Positions 35,301 through 47,300 of a DNA stretch of 64,000 nucleotides are shown one piece after another. Source of the stretch: Cervus elaphus (lineage: Eukaryota > Chordata > Mammalia > Artiodactyla > Cervidae); the NCBI RefSeq assembly GCF_910594005.1, contig NC_057820.1, forward strand, positions 3,601,001 to 3,665,000. Direction: 5' to 3'. Made by a program: the position numbers and the translations under genes. The stretch's first letter is position 1, and each line of letters starts with the position of its first letter. Below the pieces are notes generated by a model. That model ran no database searches. It was not told where the DNA came from and worked only from the letters and a program-made list of their open reading frames with translations.

Positions 35301-38300
35301 TGGAGAAGACTCTTGAGAGTCCCTTGGACTGCAAGGAGATCCAATCAGTCCATCCTAAAGGAGAACAGTCCTGAGTGTTCATTGGAAGGACTGATGCTGA
35401 AGCTGAAGTTCCAACACTTTTGGCCCTGATGCGAAGAGCTGACTCATTGGAAAAGACCCTCATGCTGGGAAAGATTGAGGGCAGGAGGAGAAGGGGAAGA
35501 CAGAGGGTGAGATGGTTGGATGGCATCACCGACTCAATGGATGAGTTTGAGCAAATTCTGGGAGATGTTGATGGACAGCGAAGCCTGGGTGCTGCAGTCC
35601 ATGGGGGTCTCAAAGAATCAGACACGACTTAGCAACTGAACAACAAAACAGCACCCACAGGGAACCCCAGGGTCTTTGCACATCCACTGCTCTGGTCTTC
35701 TGCACCTTGACCAGTCAGCCGTCCCGCAACCCCATTCCCTGCCTTTCCCACTTCCCTGACACCCTGAGCTCTAGAGGGCGCTCCTTAAATGTTTTCTGGA
35801 TCACTCCAGTTAAGTCCTGTTTTTAAAATATGCCCCTTTAACACCATGCTGCTGCTGCTAAGTCACCTCAGTCGTGTCCGACTCTGTGCGACCCCATAGA
35901 CAGCAGCCCACCAGGCTCCGCCGTCCCTGGGATTCTCCAGGCAAGAGCACTGGAGTGGGTTGCCATTTCCTTCTGCAATGAATGAAAGTGAAAAGTGAAA
36001 GTGAAGTTGCTCAGTCGTGTCCGACTCTTCGCGACCCCATGGACTGCAGCCCACCAGGCTCCTCCGTCCATGGGATTTTCCAGGCAAGAGTGCTGGAGTG
36101 GGGTGCCATTGCCTTCTCCGACTTAACAGTGTAGACGCTGTCATTTGTAATTTACATTCCCAGAGTTTTGCAGTAGAGATATCTCATGGCATCCTTGACA
36201 AGCCAGCCTGAGCTCTCCAGGTCTTCCTGCTTTTGTCCCACCCTGACCTCTGCCTCCTGCTTGCCCCCCACCCCAGTAAACTCTCCCGCTCTGACACACG
36301 GGCACCCCCTACTCTGTCAGGGACCTGGGCACTCTTGCACCCTCCCGTACCCTCCTCCCATCACAGCAGCTCAGCCCTGAACCGACTTTCTCCCACTTAA
36401 TTCTGACAAGTTCCCAAATTCGAAGCCTAAGCAAGCAGCTTGCCAACAGTGGCCACTCTGAATACCTTACGGTCAGTTTCTACAAAATACATCTCTCTGT
36501 TTCACCAGGTCTATTAAATCTAATAAGCTGGGGCCTGGAGTGGGGGTGGTTTCTGTAATAAATGGACAGGTGGTGACCTTTAAGAGAGTTTAGACATATC
36601 TCACTAGTTTTAGTGAAACAGAAATATTATAACACAATAAATCTCTTTTGCCCTTTTCAAAATTCTGGTTTCTTGCATATTATTAAAAAAAAAAAAAAGC
36701 CAGGACTTTAAATCAGGGTGCAGGTGAGCTCTCCACTTTGAGGATTAATGTCTTTGTCCAGAGCAGTAGCTGGGAGGGGTCTGTTGAGTGAGGGGCTCAG
36801 AGGTGCAAAAGTCGACCTGAAAATAGAGCTTCTTCCATCCTCAGGAAGGGGAGACACAGACAAAAATTTAGTGCATTTTCTTAAGCATTTAAGGTAGAAA
36901 TTGCCACTCCATGAAGTTGGCAGACCACATGAGGCTTTTTTTTTTTTTTTTTTTCCTGGAAAGAAAGAAACAGCAAGTGCAGAGGGGGTCTGAGCCTCTC
37001 CCGGGGCGGAGCACTTGCGTTTCACTGGACTGCCCAGGTGTTGGGCCATCAGCCACCCTGCTCCGTGGAACGCCCTTCAGACGGCAGGCAGCCCCCACCC
37101 CTCTAGTCTGAGACTCTGAGTCGCATGTTGGGATAGCGCTGACGGTAGCCCTCGCAGTGTGATGCCCTCAGCCCAGGGGGCCATTTCCTGCATAACTGCT
37201 GTCTCCTGCTTCTTGTCATCTTCCTATTTTCCTTTCCTCAGGCCGCACTGAACATCAGATCATCACCCCGTGGATGTGCCCGAGACACCCCTCACCACAC
37301 ACACTGTGCCCCCCCAAACCTGCTCCTCCCCAGTTTCTCCTTTCTTTCCCAAGTCTCTGCCATCCACCCAGCAGCTGTCCCTGCAGGACCCCAGGTCTGC
37401 TCTGTGGCCCCCACATCCTGTGCTCGGGGAGTTTGCATGTGGCTTCCTACAGGGACAGCGCCTCCACCCCATCCCTGGCGGTTATTCCGTTTGGGTTGAC
37501 ATTCAGGGTAACGTGACTGCGGGGAGACGTCTCAGACCACGAATCCCCCAGCAGTGGCTGCTGCAAGAATAGCAGGAGGTGGGGGCCAGCCAGGCCTGGG
37601 CCCTCTTTTCCCCAATGGCGACGTAACTCCTAAAAGGAGCAGTGTCCGGCTGCTCAGGCCAGGGGCAGAAACAGCAGTGTGTCTCAGAGCTCCTCTGGAA
37701 GGGAGGGGGTGAGACCAGACCTGTCTCCAGGGGTCCTGGTGCGGTAAGCCCCTCCCTGCCACTTTACCTGCCGCCAGGTGTGGCCGCAGTCCGACGTGAT
37801 GTACATTTCCTCTTTATATTCCACCAGCTGGGAGCCCAGGTTACCTGGTCCGGAAGAGAAGAGATGGAGCTGCTCTTAGGACCGGCCACTCTCCCCCTGA
37901 CCAAGGTCTGAGCACAGCCAGGGCCCTGAACCAGGGCTGGTGGTGGATGGGCCCTGAGTCTACGCCACCAAAGCCACCAAGTGGATGTGCCTTCCGCCCT
38001 CTGGGTACCGACAGGCCTGCTGTCACCACGCGGGCCCTCGTCTGCGTGGTCAGGGGTTAGCTTTGCCCAAAGAAAGCCGGCCTCAGGAAGCTCCAGCAGA
38101 GCCCAGGTGCAGGCAGAGCGTGGGGGCCTCAGGAGACACAGGGGTGAGGAGCGGGGTTCGGGAACAAGAAGTGTGGTTGGGGACCATGCGGGCCAGGTGA
38201 GTGGCGTGTGGACCCGGCAGCCTGTGATGGGCTTTAAAATGGGGCAGGACACGGCTGGCTTTGCGTTTGCAGGTAGCCCCCTGGGGGATGGGTAGAGAGG

Positions 38301-41300
38301 AGGCCAGAGGCAGCTCTGGGGCAGCGTGGCGCCATCCAGGTGCGAGGCTGGGCAAGCACATAGTTGGTGCTCATTAAGTGCCCGTCGAGGGGCCGTTTGG
38401 AGGATGGGGAAGTGGGCACCAAGCCAGCTGGGCAGCCAAGAGGCTCCTCCTGGGTCCTGGTTCACCTGACCCTAGGCCAGGCTGGCGGGTGCATCACCAG
38501 CCTTGAAGGGGCCACTCTGCGGGGCTAGGACTTAATCTGGGGGTGCTGGTGGAGGGGCAGGAACCCCCACTTAATATCCAAGGTGACTCCAGTTTGAAGA
38601 CAAGGAGGCTTGGCTGAGTGGAATCCAACAGGAAGAACATCAGTCTCCTGGAGGACACAGCTCTTGGAGGCCTCGGAGCTGGGCTGGGTGACCCCAAACA
38701 GCCTCCTGGGAAGGGGCTCAGACAGCAGAATTTTCTGACATGTCAGATTTCACAGGCTTCTGCTGTGACCACATGGTGATAGTGGGGGAACCAGGGACCT
38801 GAGCTTCCTTCCAGGATGAAGGGGCCCTGCTTTGAGGACACGGTAGCCCTTCTGGATTCTTCCTGGAACCCCAGAGGCCCCTGACCTCTGTCACCTAATT
38901 CACGTGGTGCCCTCAGGAGCGCCTCCTCCAGAGCCAAGTATAGATGTCACTGGAAAATCCCAAGGGAGAGGGATCGTTCTCAAAGAGACGAGGCAAAGCC
39001 AGTTCAAGCAGAGTGGCTGAGGGCTCACGTGCCTGCCTTTTTTTTTTGAGGTCCAACCAACAACCAAATCATCCATCCATCCTTCATCAATTTATTATCC
39101 ATCCACCCTTCATTAATTTATTATCCATCCATCCATCCTTTATCAATTTATTATCCATCCATCCTTCATTAATTTCTCATCCATCCATCCTTCATCAATT
39201 TATTATCCATCCAGCCTTCATTAATTTATCACCCATCCATCATCCTTCCATCCCCTCGTCTCTTCATCAGTTCCACCCCTCCCCCTCCCCCGCACTTATC
39301 CATCAGCATCTGCTCTCTCCCCAGCCTGTGCTAAGCTGTAGGGGGTGTCAGCTGGGCAACCACGGCCCTGGCTCCCAGGGACCTCTCCGCCTAGCCAGGG
39401 AAGAAGGATGCCCTGCACGGGGCAGGGCCGAGGATGCCTGGGATCCCGGGCAACCGTGAAAGCAGAGAAGGGAAACCTCACGGACCCACGAAGCAGGGGA
39501 ATCCAGGAGAGCTTCCTGCAGGAAGCGACCTCTGCCCCTTGCCTCGAAAGACAAATGCCACTGGCCAAGGGAAAGGGGCAGGTGTGCCCAGTAGTGGGCC
39601 GGGCCTTGGCGACGGCAGTGAGGTGGGAGGGGAGGTTGGTCAGGGGAGGCGGGCAGAGGGGCAGCTGCTGAGCTGGGTTCCCTTCTACCCGCCCGGCCAC
39701 TGCAAGGCGCTAAGGAGAAGCTGCTGAACACAGTCAGAGGGGTGACCGAAGGAAGGCAACAGCTGGGGGTGGGGGGTGGGCAGAGGAAGGAAGGGGCGCC
39801 CTTTATCTCCACCCCACCATGTCCTTCCAGACACCAACAGAGACGCCAGGACCTGTGCGTCCAATACCGAAGCCGTGCAGCCAAGGCTGCGGCGTCAGCA
39901 CAACCTCGCAGGCAAATTTGCCGTCCGTGGTTTTGGGGGAGTGATGTCTGTCTTTTAAGCGATGCGATCTGTTTTCCTTGTTTCATCTACCAAGGCTGTC
40001 AGGCTGCCACTCACCTAACAGGCACCGGGGGTTGGGGGGAAATCAGGGGACACTCAGAGGACACGTCCACAGGCCGTCAGAGCGGAGGGCTCTGCAGGAG
40101 CTTGGAGGCCAGGGCCCTCACGTTAGGGAGGGGAAACTGAGGCCCAGGGGCGGTCCCCGGTGCTGCGTCCCCTCCCGGCTGCTCTGGGCTCTCCTTGGGC
40201 CTCCTCCCTGAACAGCCCGGCCCCTCTGCGCTGTGCCCATGCCCCCGGGGCCTGGTATACAGTAAGCGCTCCCTGAATGCGCGTTTCCTTTCTGACCTTC
40301 CTTGGCCCGCAGCTTGCAGAGTGGCCAAGACCTCAGGGCCCGAACAGAGCAGAAGAGTAACACAAGATCCACCCCAGTCCCCTCCTGGCTGAGGAGGAGG
40401 GTGACCTGGACGCCCCGTGTGGCCCGCCCCTCGATGTGGCAGAACAGGGTCTGCCAGCTGCTGAGACAAGGCTGGGCTAGGGGCAAGGGGGCCGCCCCGC
40501 TGGTCCTCCACTCGCTGCCAGGGGCCTGGCTCCAGGGGGGCCGGATGACCCCCTCCAGCTTGGCTGGTGGGGCTCAGGTCAGTTCTCAACCTGCTCAGAC
40601 CCCTCAACCTGACATCGGGATACCACCCGGCGGTTGACGTACCTCCGGCCGGCCGAGTCCCCGAGGAAGGGGCTGCAGGAGGACCAGGGAGACAGGGGTC
40701 CTACTGGGAGCCCCAGGGGGCTCTTCCCGGCACAGAGAGGGTGGGGGTGCTCCAAACCTTCCCGTCATGGCCCCTCAGGGTTTTCCCGGCCACAGGACTC
40801 CCCTGGAGCTGTGTCCAGGAGGCGTCTGCAGACTTTGCTCTGCATGGCCCTGAGGATTCACCCCCGAACACAGAGCCGGAAGCAGCGTGTGCTGTGTGGG
40901 GGGCCCGGGACCCGGCAGGGCGGCTCCGGGAGGCATGGTGCCCGCCCTACAGCAAGAACTCGGGGAGGGCTGAGTCCGAACCGGACCGGGGCCCTCAGTC
41001 CAGACCACGCATCTGTGGTTTGCTGCGTCCTCAGAAGCTCGTCCCCTTGACGCGGCCCAGCCGGGGCAGAACATTCCAGCTGGCACCCTGGCCTGCTGGG
41101 TTTTTTTCTGGGTTCACCCTCTGAGGCTGCTTCTGGACCCTGGTGGTTAGAAGCCAGCGTTCCCGTCTTTGCTTCTTGAATTCTCCTTTCCCGACCTCAC
41201 TGGAGTCACCACTGTGGGTCTGGCCTCTCGTCCACGGGCCCGGAGGACAGGGTCCCAGCAGAAGGCACCTGGCGTGGAGCCCGGCTCAGGGTGGTGGTGC

Positions 41301-44300
41301 CCAGGTGCTATCTGAGTGATAGGGAGAGCTGCGGAAACATGCTTCCGCCGAAGCCTGAGAGGTCATTCTCTCTTTTTGCAGATGAGGATGCTGAGGTTCG
41401 GAGGCACCAGTGATGCCCAGAGCCCAGCGCCTGGAGGTGGCAGAAGTGGGGGCATGTGGCACCCCCAGCCTGTCCCAGGATGAGGGGTGAGTGATGGGAG
41501 ATCTGCACAGAGGCTCCCTGGAAGCAGACAGCCATCACCCCCCAGCTGCCTCGGGAGGCTCAGCCCAGACGGGGCCCTCATTTGGACCCACTGCTCCTGC
41601 CACGTTGCCCAGCCCACAGGGGAGGCCACCAGTGGGAAGCTGTCCCTGCTCAGCGGTGGCAGCGGGGACTGAGGAAGCCCAGCTCACTCCACCTTCCCTC
41701 TCTGGTCCTCTGTTCCCAGCAGACACACGGGGCTGGATGGAGGATGTAAAACAATTCTCACCTCAGTTGGCACACATTGTACGGGTGACTCCACCTCCAT
41801 CTCGGGAAAACCGTGGCGAGGTTAAAAAGTCTCTGAATGAAGTGGAAATGCAGCATCCTGCCCCTGAGGGGCGGGCAGTGAGGGGAGGGACGGAGGAGCA
41901 GAGGGAGGCGGCCACCCACGCCCTGCGCTCCCCCTTCTGTGACTCACACGGTGAAGCAGATCCTCGCGGGAACTCTTGTCCTGAGCTTTCAAAGACTTTG
42001 AGTGCTGGGAACATTTGAAACTGTGCCTTTCGCACCTTTGGTCAAGAATTTGAGGTTTCAAGCCGTCATGGACATGCATTTTAAACACACCGTTGCCTTC
42101 GGGTCCAGGGACCTGAGTCCACAAGGCCTAGGGTGCCTGATACATGTGGCCTGACCCCCTCTGTGTGGGAGCTGGCGCCCCACGAGCGGCATTGAAATTG
42201 AGGCTGATGCACATTCTTCCCACTGACACTCTTCCCTCATGGAAGCAGGCGGATCCCGCCCCAGTGGCAGCCACTGACTAAGACCCCTGGGGCACAGATG
42301 GGCAGGAGGGGCCCAGGAGCTGGAGCTTTTCCTGCCGTCGCCTGTCTGGTTGTGTCACTCGCCCCGCATTGGAACGCCCCCCTCTCCAGGATAGCGTGAG
42401 ATGGCCGCGCTGACCGCCAAGGCCTCCTGCCTTCTGAGGTGCACACGCCCACAGGGGTCTCGCCTCCCAGCCTCCTTGTGGCTCTGATCGGGTCATTCTG
42501 AGAAGCATAGTCCCTCCTCTGTCTGGAAGGATGGCCCTGCCTCCTCCACATGGCCACTCACTCATTCATTGGCTCACTCACTCATTCATTCACTCTCATT
42601 CACTCACTCACTATCCATTCATTTACTCACGCATTCCTTCACTTACTCAGCCACTCATTCATTACCTCACTCACTCATTCATTCACTCACTCATTCACTT
42701 ATTCATTTACTCACTCACTTATTCATTCATTTACTCACTCACTCATTAACTTACTCACTCCTTCATTCACTCATTCACAAACTCCTTCACATATTCATTC
42801 ATTTACTCATTCATTCACTCATTCATTACCTCACTCACTCATCCATTTACTCACTCATTCACTTATTCATTCATTTACTCACTCATTTATTCATTCATTC
42901 ACTTACTCATCATTTACTCATGTGCTCACTCTCATTCCTTCACTCATTCATCACTTACTCATTCACTCATTCATTAGCTTACTCACTCATTCATTCACTC
43001 TCTCACACACAGCCAGGCTGGGATACATCTGCTGAAGGGTCAGATGCATCATCCAGCTCAGGGTCTGGAGTCCAAATTCTCCAGGCTGCAGCTGGTGCTG
43101 GAGCAGAAAGAAGAATAGAGCCCCGTGTTCAGGCAGCCATGAGCCCTGGCCTGGGCCTTGGCAGTCCCTGCTCTGTGACGGGGCAGAGACACTGTCTCTC
43201 TGACTGCCTCATGCCCCATCCACACCTGGGTGTGCACAACCCCAGCCTGGCCCTTCCGCCCCCAGGACCAGTGGCCGGCTGGTGGGCCCACCCCAGAGTC
43301 TTGCTCTTTGCAGTTTCAAGGGACACAGCAGTCCTCCCAGGGCAGAGGACTTCCTTTCCGAGAGGAGCCTGGGGTGGGTCTCAAGCTTCAGGAGGACACC
43401 TTGCAAGTTGCGAGCAAGTATTCCCTCTCCTCGGGTTCGTTACCTCCTCTGTAAAGGGAGGGTGCTGACCTCTCAGGGTTATCATTATTTTGAAAAGAGA
43501 TCAGGGCCTGGCAGGGGAGAAACGGCCACCATGGCAACTGTGGACAGAGTGTCAGGGCTGAGCTGCTGAGAGCTGGTGAGGCTGTCCCCTCTCTGAAGGG
43601 AAAAAGGGAAGCCAGACGCCAGCTGCTGCCTGGCAGTGGACTTTTAAAACATGTGATTTTATTTGCAATGATTCTTCTAACTCACATAAACCTTATTTTA
43701 GAGTTTTATTCGATTGGCACACATTTAGTGACCCCTGAAAAAGTTTCTAGTTTAATGGGGTAGACAGACACAATCACAACATGTTTTTTCTCCCTTATGT
43801 CAGTTGTATATGTGTCTCTCTCTCTCCCCACTAGAAACTTCTTTAGGGACCAATCACTGTCAACCATGATACAGATTATCATTCCATCCATTCACCCATC
43901 CATCCTTCCATGTATTCATTCACCATTTTGTTTTACATCCTTCCATTGGGCCATCTGACTATTATTCTTTCAACTATTCAAGTATCCTTTGACCCATCCT
44001 GCCACCCATTCATCCTTCCATCCATCTATCCATCCATCCATCCATCCATTCATTCTCCCTCAGTCATTCATCCATCCATCCATCCATCTATCCATCCATT
44101 CATCCATCCATCCATCCATCCATCCATCCATTCTTCCATCAGTCCATCTATTCATCCATCTACCCATTCTTCCATTGGTCATCCATCCATCAATCCATTC
44201 ATCCATCCATCCTTCTATCCATCCATCTATCCATTCTTCCATTAGTCATCCATCCATCTATCCATCTTTCCACCCATCCATCCATCTATCCACCCATCCT

Positions 44301-47300
44301 TCCATCCATCCATTATTCCATTGGTCATTCATCCATCCATCTATCCATCCACCCTTCCATTCATCCATCCACCCATTCTTCCATTGGTCATCTATCCATC
44401 AATCCATCCATCCACCCATTCTTCCATTAGTCATCCATCCTTCTATCCATCCATCCTTTCTTTCATCTACTCATCCATCCGTCCATCCATCCATTCATTT
44501 AGTTAACACCTATCACGTGCCCACTCTGGACCACACAGACATCCCTCGGGGGGAGGTGCCAGGAGACCTGGGCTTCCTGGGGATGCCCTGGCACTGGCCC
44601 AGTGGACACAGTGTGGCCCAGGCCTGTGACGGTCAAGTCCCCCCGAGACTGGAGCTCCGCGCGGGCGGTGCGGCTCCTGCGGCCTCCTACCTGCGCCCAT
44701 GATGAGGCCGGGCGCGCTGTCCTTCGTGTGCACGGTACCCGACACGTAGGGGTTGTCCGCCCAGCGCAGGTGCAGGTGCAGGTGGCAGTCCGGCTGCGGG
44801 GGAGAGAGGGGGTCGCGGTCAGCGCCTGGGAGGGAACAGCGACCCGAGAAAAAGCAGGACCCAGGCGGAGCACAGTCCCGTGGCTTCTGGGTGGGAAGGC
44901 AGGGCCAGGGTGTTTTGGAGGAGAGGGAGGAGGGTGGGGAGGAGGCTTGGAGGCTGACCCCTGGGTGCAGGCCTTAGGTCGGGGCCAGGTGGGTTTCTCC
45001 AGGGGAGGGGCCTCCCAGCCTGGGTGCTGAAGGGCGGGTTCCCCAAACAGGCTCCTGAGCGCAGAGCTGAGCCACAGAATGGCACTCCAGGAGCCTGCAT
45101 GGCCCGTGGCCACATTCATTCATTCATCCACCCAGAACCTTTATTGGGGGCCTCTGAGGTGACCATGGGCATCAGGGGACAGCTGTGGGCAGCCTGTAAA
45201 CTGTGTCCTCTGGGAGAGGCAGGCGGTACGGTGGGTGTGTTAGTGCCCAGTTTACTCTCGAACATCGGCAGGATCTTGACACAGCCTGGCTGGTGCCCTG
45301 GCTGATGGGGCAGAAACACTGGCTGTTGGAAGAATTCCAGCGCCCCTCACGTTGCTTGGTGGCTGCCTCTGGGCCAGCCCCGAGCCACACACTTAACGGT
45401 GCATGTCACAGAATGCTCTCAGCATCTGTACTACCATCCCCTCTGTGTTGATGGGGAAACCGAGGCAGAGTGTGTTTAGGCAACTTCTCACAGCTGGGGC
45501 TGCCTGGCTCCAAAGTCCACAATGTGAGCCCTGCGGGGAGGGGGACGGGGGTGGTCTGGCACTTCCAGGCAAACCAGGCCGGCGGCCCCCAGAACGAGGA
45601 AGCACCAGCTGTTTCTTGTCCGGCGTCATCAGACTGCCCATCTATCTTTGCCCCAGCTGCCTGCCCCCCACCCCCGCTACTCTGCTGAGATGGTAGAGGC
45701 CAAGCCAGCCCCTGGGGTGGGACTGAGGGCCCCAGGGGTGTAGACGAGCTGAAAGGATGTTTCCTCTGGACTGACCCTCCTGAGTCCCCCCAGGCCTCAG
45801 TGGCTCAAGCCCACAAGCCCCACGACCCGCAGGGCTCTCAGCACCTGCACATATGACGGGAGGGGATGCACCGAGCGCCAGGCTGCTCTCGGGGTGCAGA
45901 GTCAGACACGGCGGGGCCCGCCAGGGCCACCGAGGGCACGGGTGGGAAGACCTCAGGGCAGGCGGGTGCCAGGGGAGAGTGGGCCTGGGTACCTGCAGGG
46001 CCTGGGTGGGTGTGACTGGCTGAGGGGGCAGGACCACGCTGCCCCAAGGCTCTCCTTTCTTGGCCCCTCCACACGCGGGGGCTGGCTGGTGCGCTAAAGG
46101 AGTGTCCATCAGAGACTGTCGGCTGGCGGGAAGGCCATGCTGTTGGCCGCTGTGAGCGAGGGGACCTGTCCCTCTATGTACCCCACCGCACAGCTCAGCC
46201 CAGTGTCTGAGAAGAGTGGCCACGGACAGCAAAACGAATAGGTTTTCATTCTGAGTCCAAAGGTCGAGAGAGGCAAAACTCCCTCCAAGGGCAACTGATC
46301 ATCCTAAAACAGGTCTGACCCATGCCCGTCTATTAACAAGTCCCCTTCAGAATTTGCTGTTGGGCTCAAGAAACTCACACGGGGGCTCTGTATCAACCTA
46401 GACGGGTGGGATGGGGAGGGAGGTTCAGCAGGGAGGGGGTTTATGTACACCTATGGCTGATCCTGTTGAGGTTTGACAGGAAACAGCGAAGTTCTGTAAA
46501 GCAGTTATCCTTCAGTTAAAAAATAATTAAAAATAAAAAAAGACCCCCTTCATTTCCCCGTCACTAGAAGGCGATCTTCCCAGTCAGAGAGCTTGTCATA
46601 TTACCCAGGAAAATCTTTCTGACCCAGAGTCAAAAGAAAAGCAGATGACTCAGAAATCCCACATATCGGGAGCCCCAACAGGGCTTTTTAATGTGACTAT
46701 AAGCAAAGGATGCAAAAGAAAAATGTCTGACGCTGTCACTTCTGAGCGACGCAGTTGCAGGTGTAACTTATTCCCCTTTCTATACATTTCTGCATTTTCC
46801 AGGTATTCTGCAATAAGCAGGGGTCACTTTTCTGATGAGAAGTAAAACCTTAAGTGTAGCCTGCGCTGTGCGTTGAGAGTTTGCGCGGCTGAGTGAAGGA
46901 CACATTCAGAGGAGACCCAGGAGGAGGGCCGCGCTGACGCCACCCCGCACGCCCCACGGGGCCTTGCCCACGGCCGCCAGGGCTGCACATGCAGGGGACC
47001 GGCCGGGGAGCCGAGGCCGCGGCTTCTGCCTTTCGTGCCCAGCTGGGCGTCCTGACGCTTGTCCTCTCGCCGCTGTGCTCATTAGGCTCTTGGCCTGACT
47101 GCCTGTGGCCATGTGCTTACTAGCTGGCTCCCACTTTTATTATTTTAAGGCCGGGGCATAAATCTTGAAAGGTTATCTCCTTACTGAGCTGCATAATTGC
47201 AGACAAGAATCTATTCTTAGCGAAAACTTGCTTTGACAGATTAATATGGCTTAACTTTGTCGACGATGATACAAAAATTAGCCCTTTCACAGCAATTCTG

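Larger units (their letters stand above)
33930..37767 (-). other. Intron W4-W5: contents
   Basis: The intron holds an L2 piece (34370-34620), a BovB 3' end broken by a SINE (34900-35649), and a SINE dimer (35848-36120). There are poly-A/poly-T runs at 36684-36698 and 36938-36954. The stretches 33930-34370 and 36130-37767 are otherwise unrecognised; the AT-rich part at 36400-36700 may be old repeat. Confidence 0.65.
37845..44690 (-). other. Intron W3-W4: contents
   Basis: This 6.8-kb intron holds a 26-bp minisatellite (39072-39240), an ATTC/ACTC tract (42545-43010) and a CATC tract (43875-44500). A MIR core may lie at about 41370-41400. The GC-rich parts 37850-39050 and 39300-42540 carry many open frames but nothing recognisable. 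43600-43870 is AT-rich and unassigned. Confidence 0.6.

Noticed and set aside
42569..44702. 299- and 237-codon Ser-His-Thr/Ile-His-Pro-rich open frames
   Set aside because: They read through ATTC and CATC simple repeats; a 4-bp period keeps several frames open.
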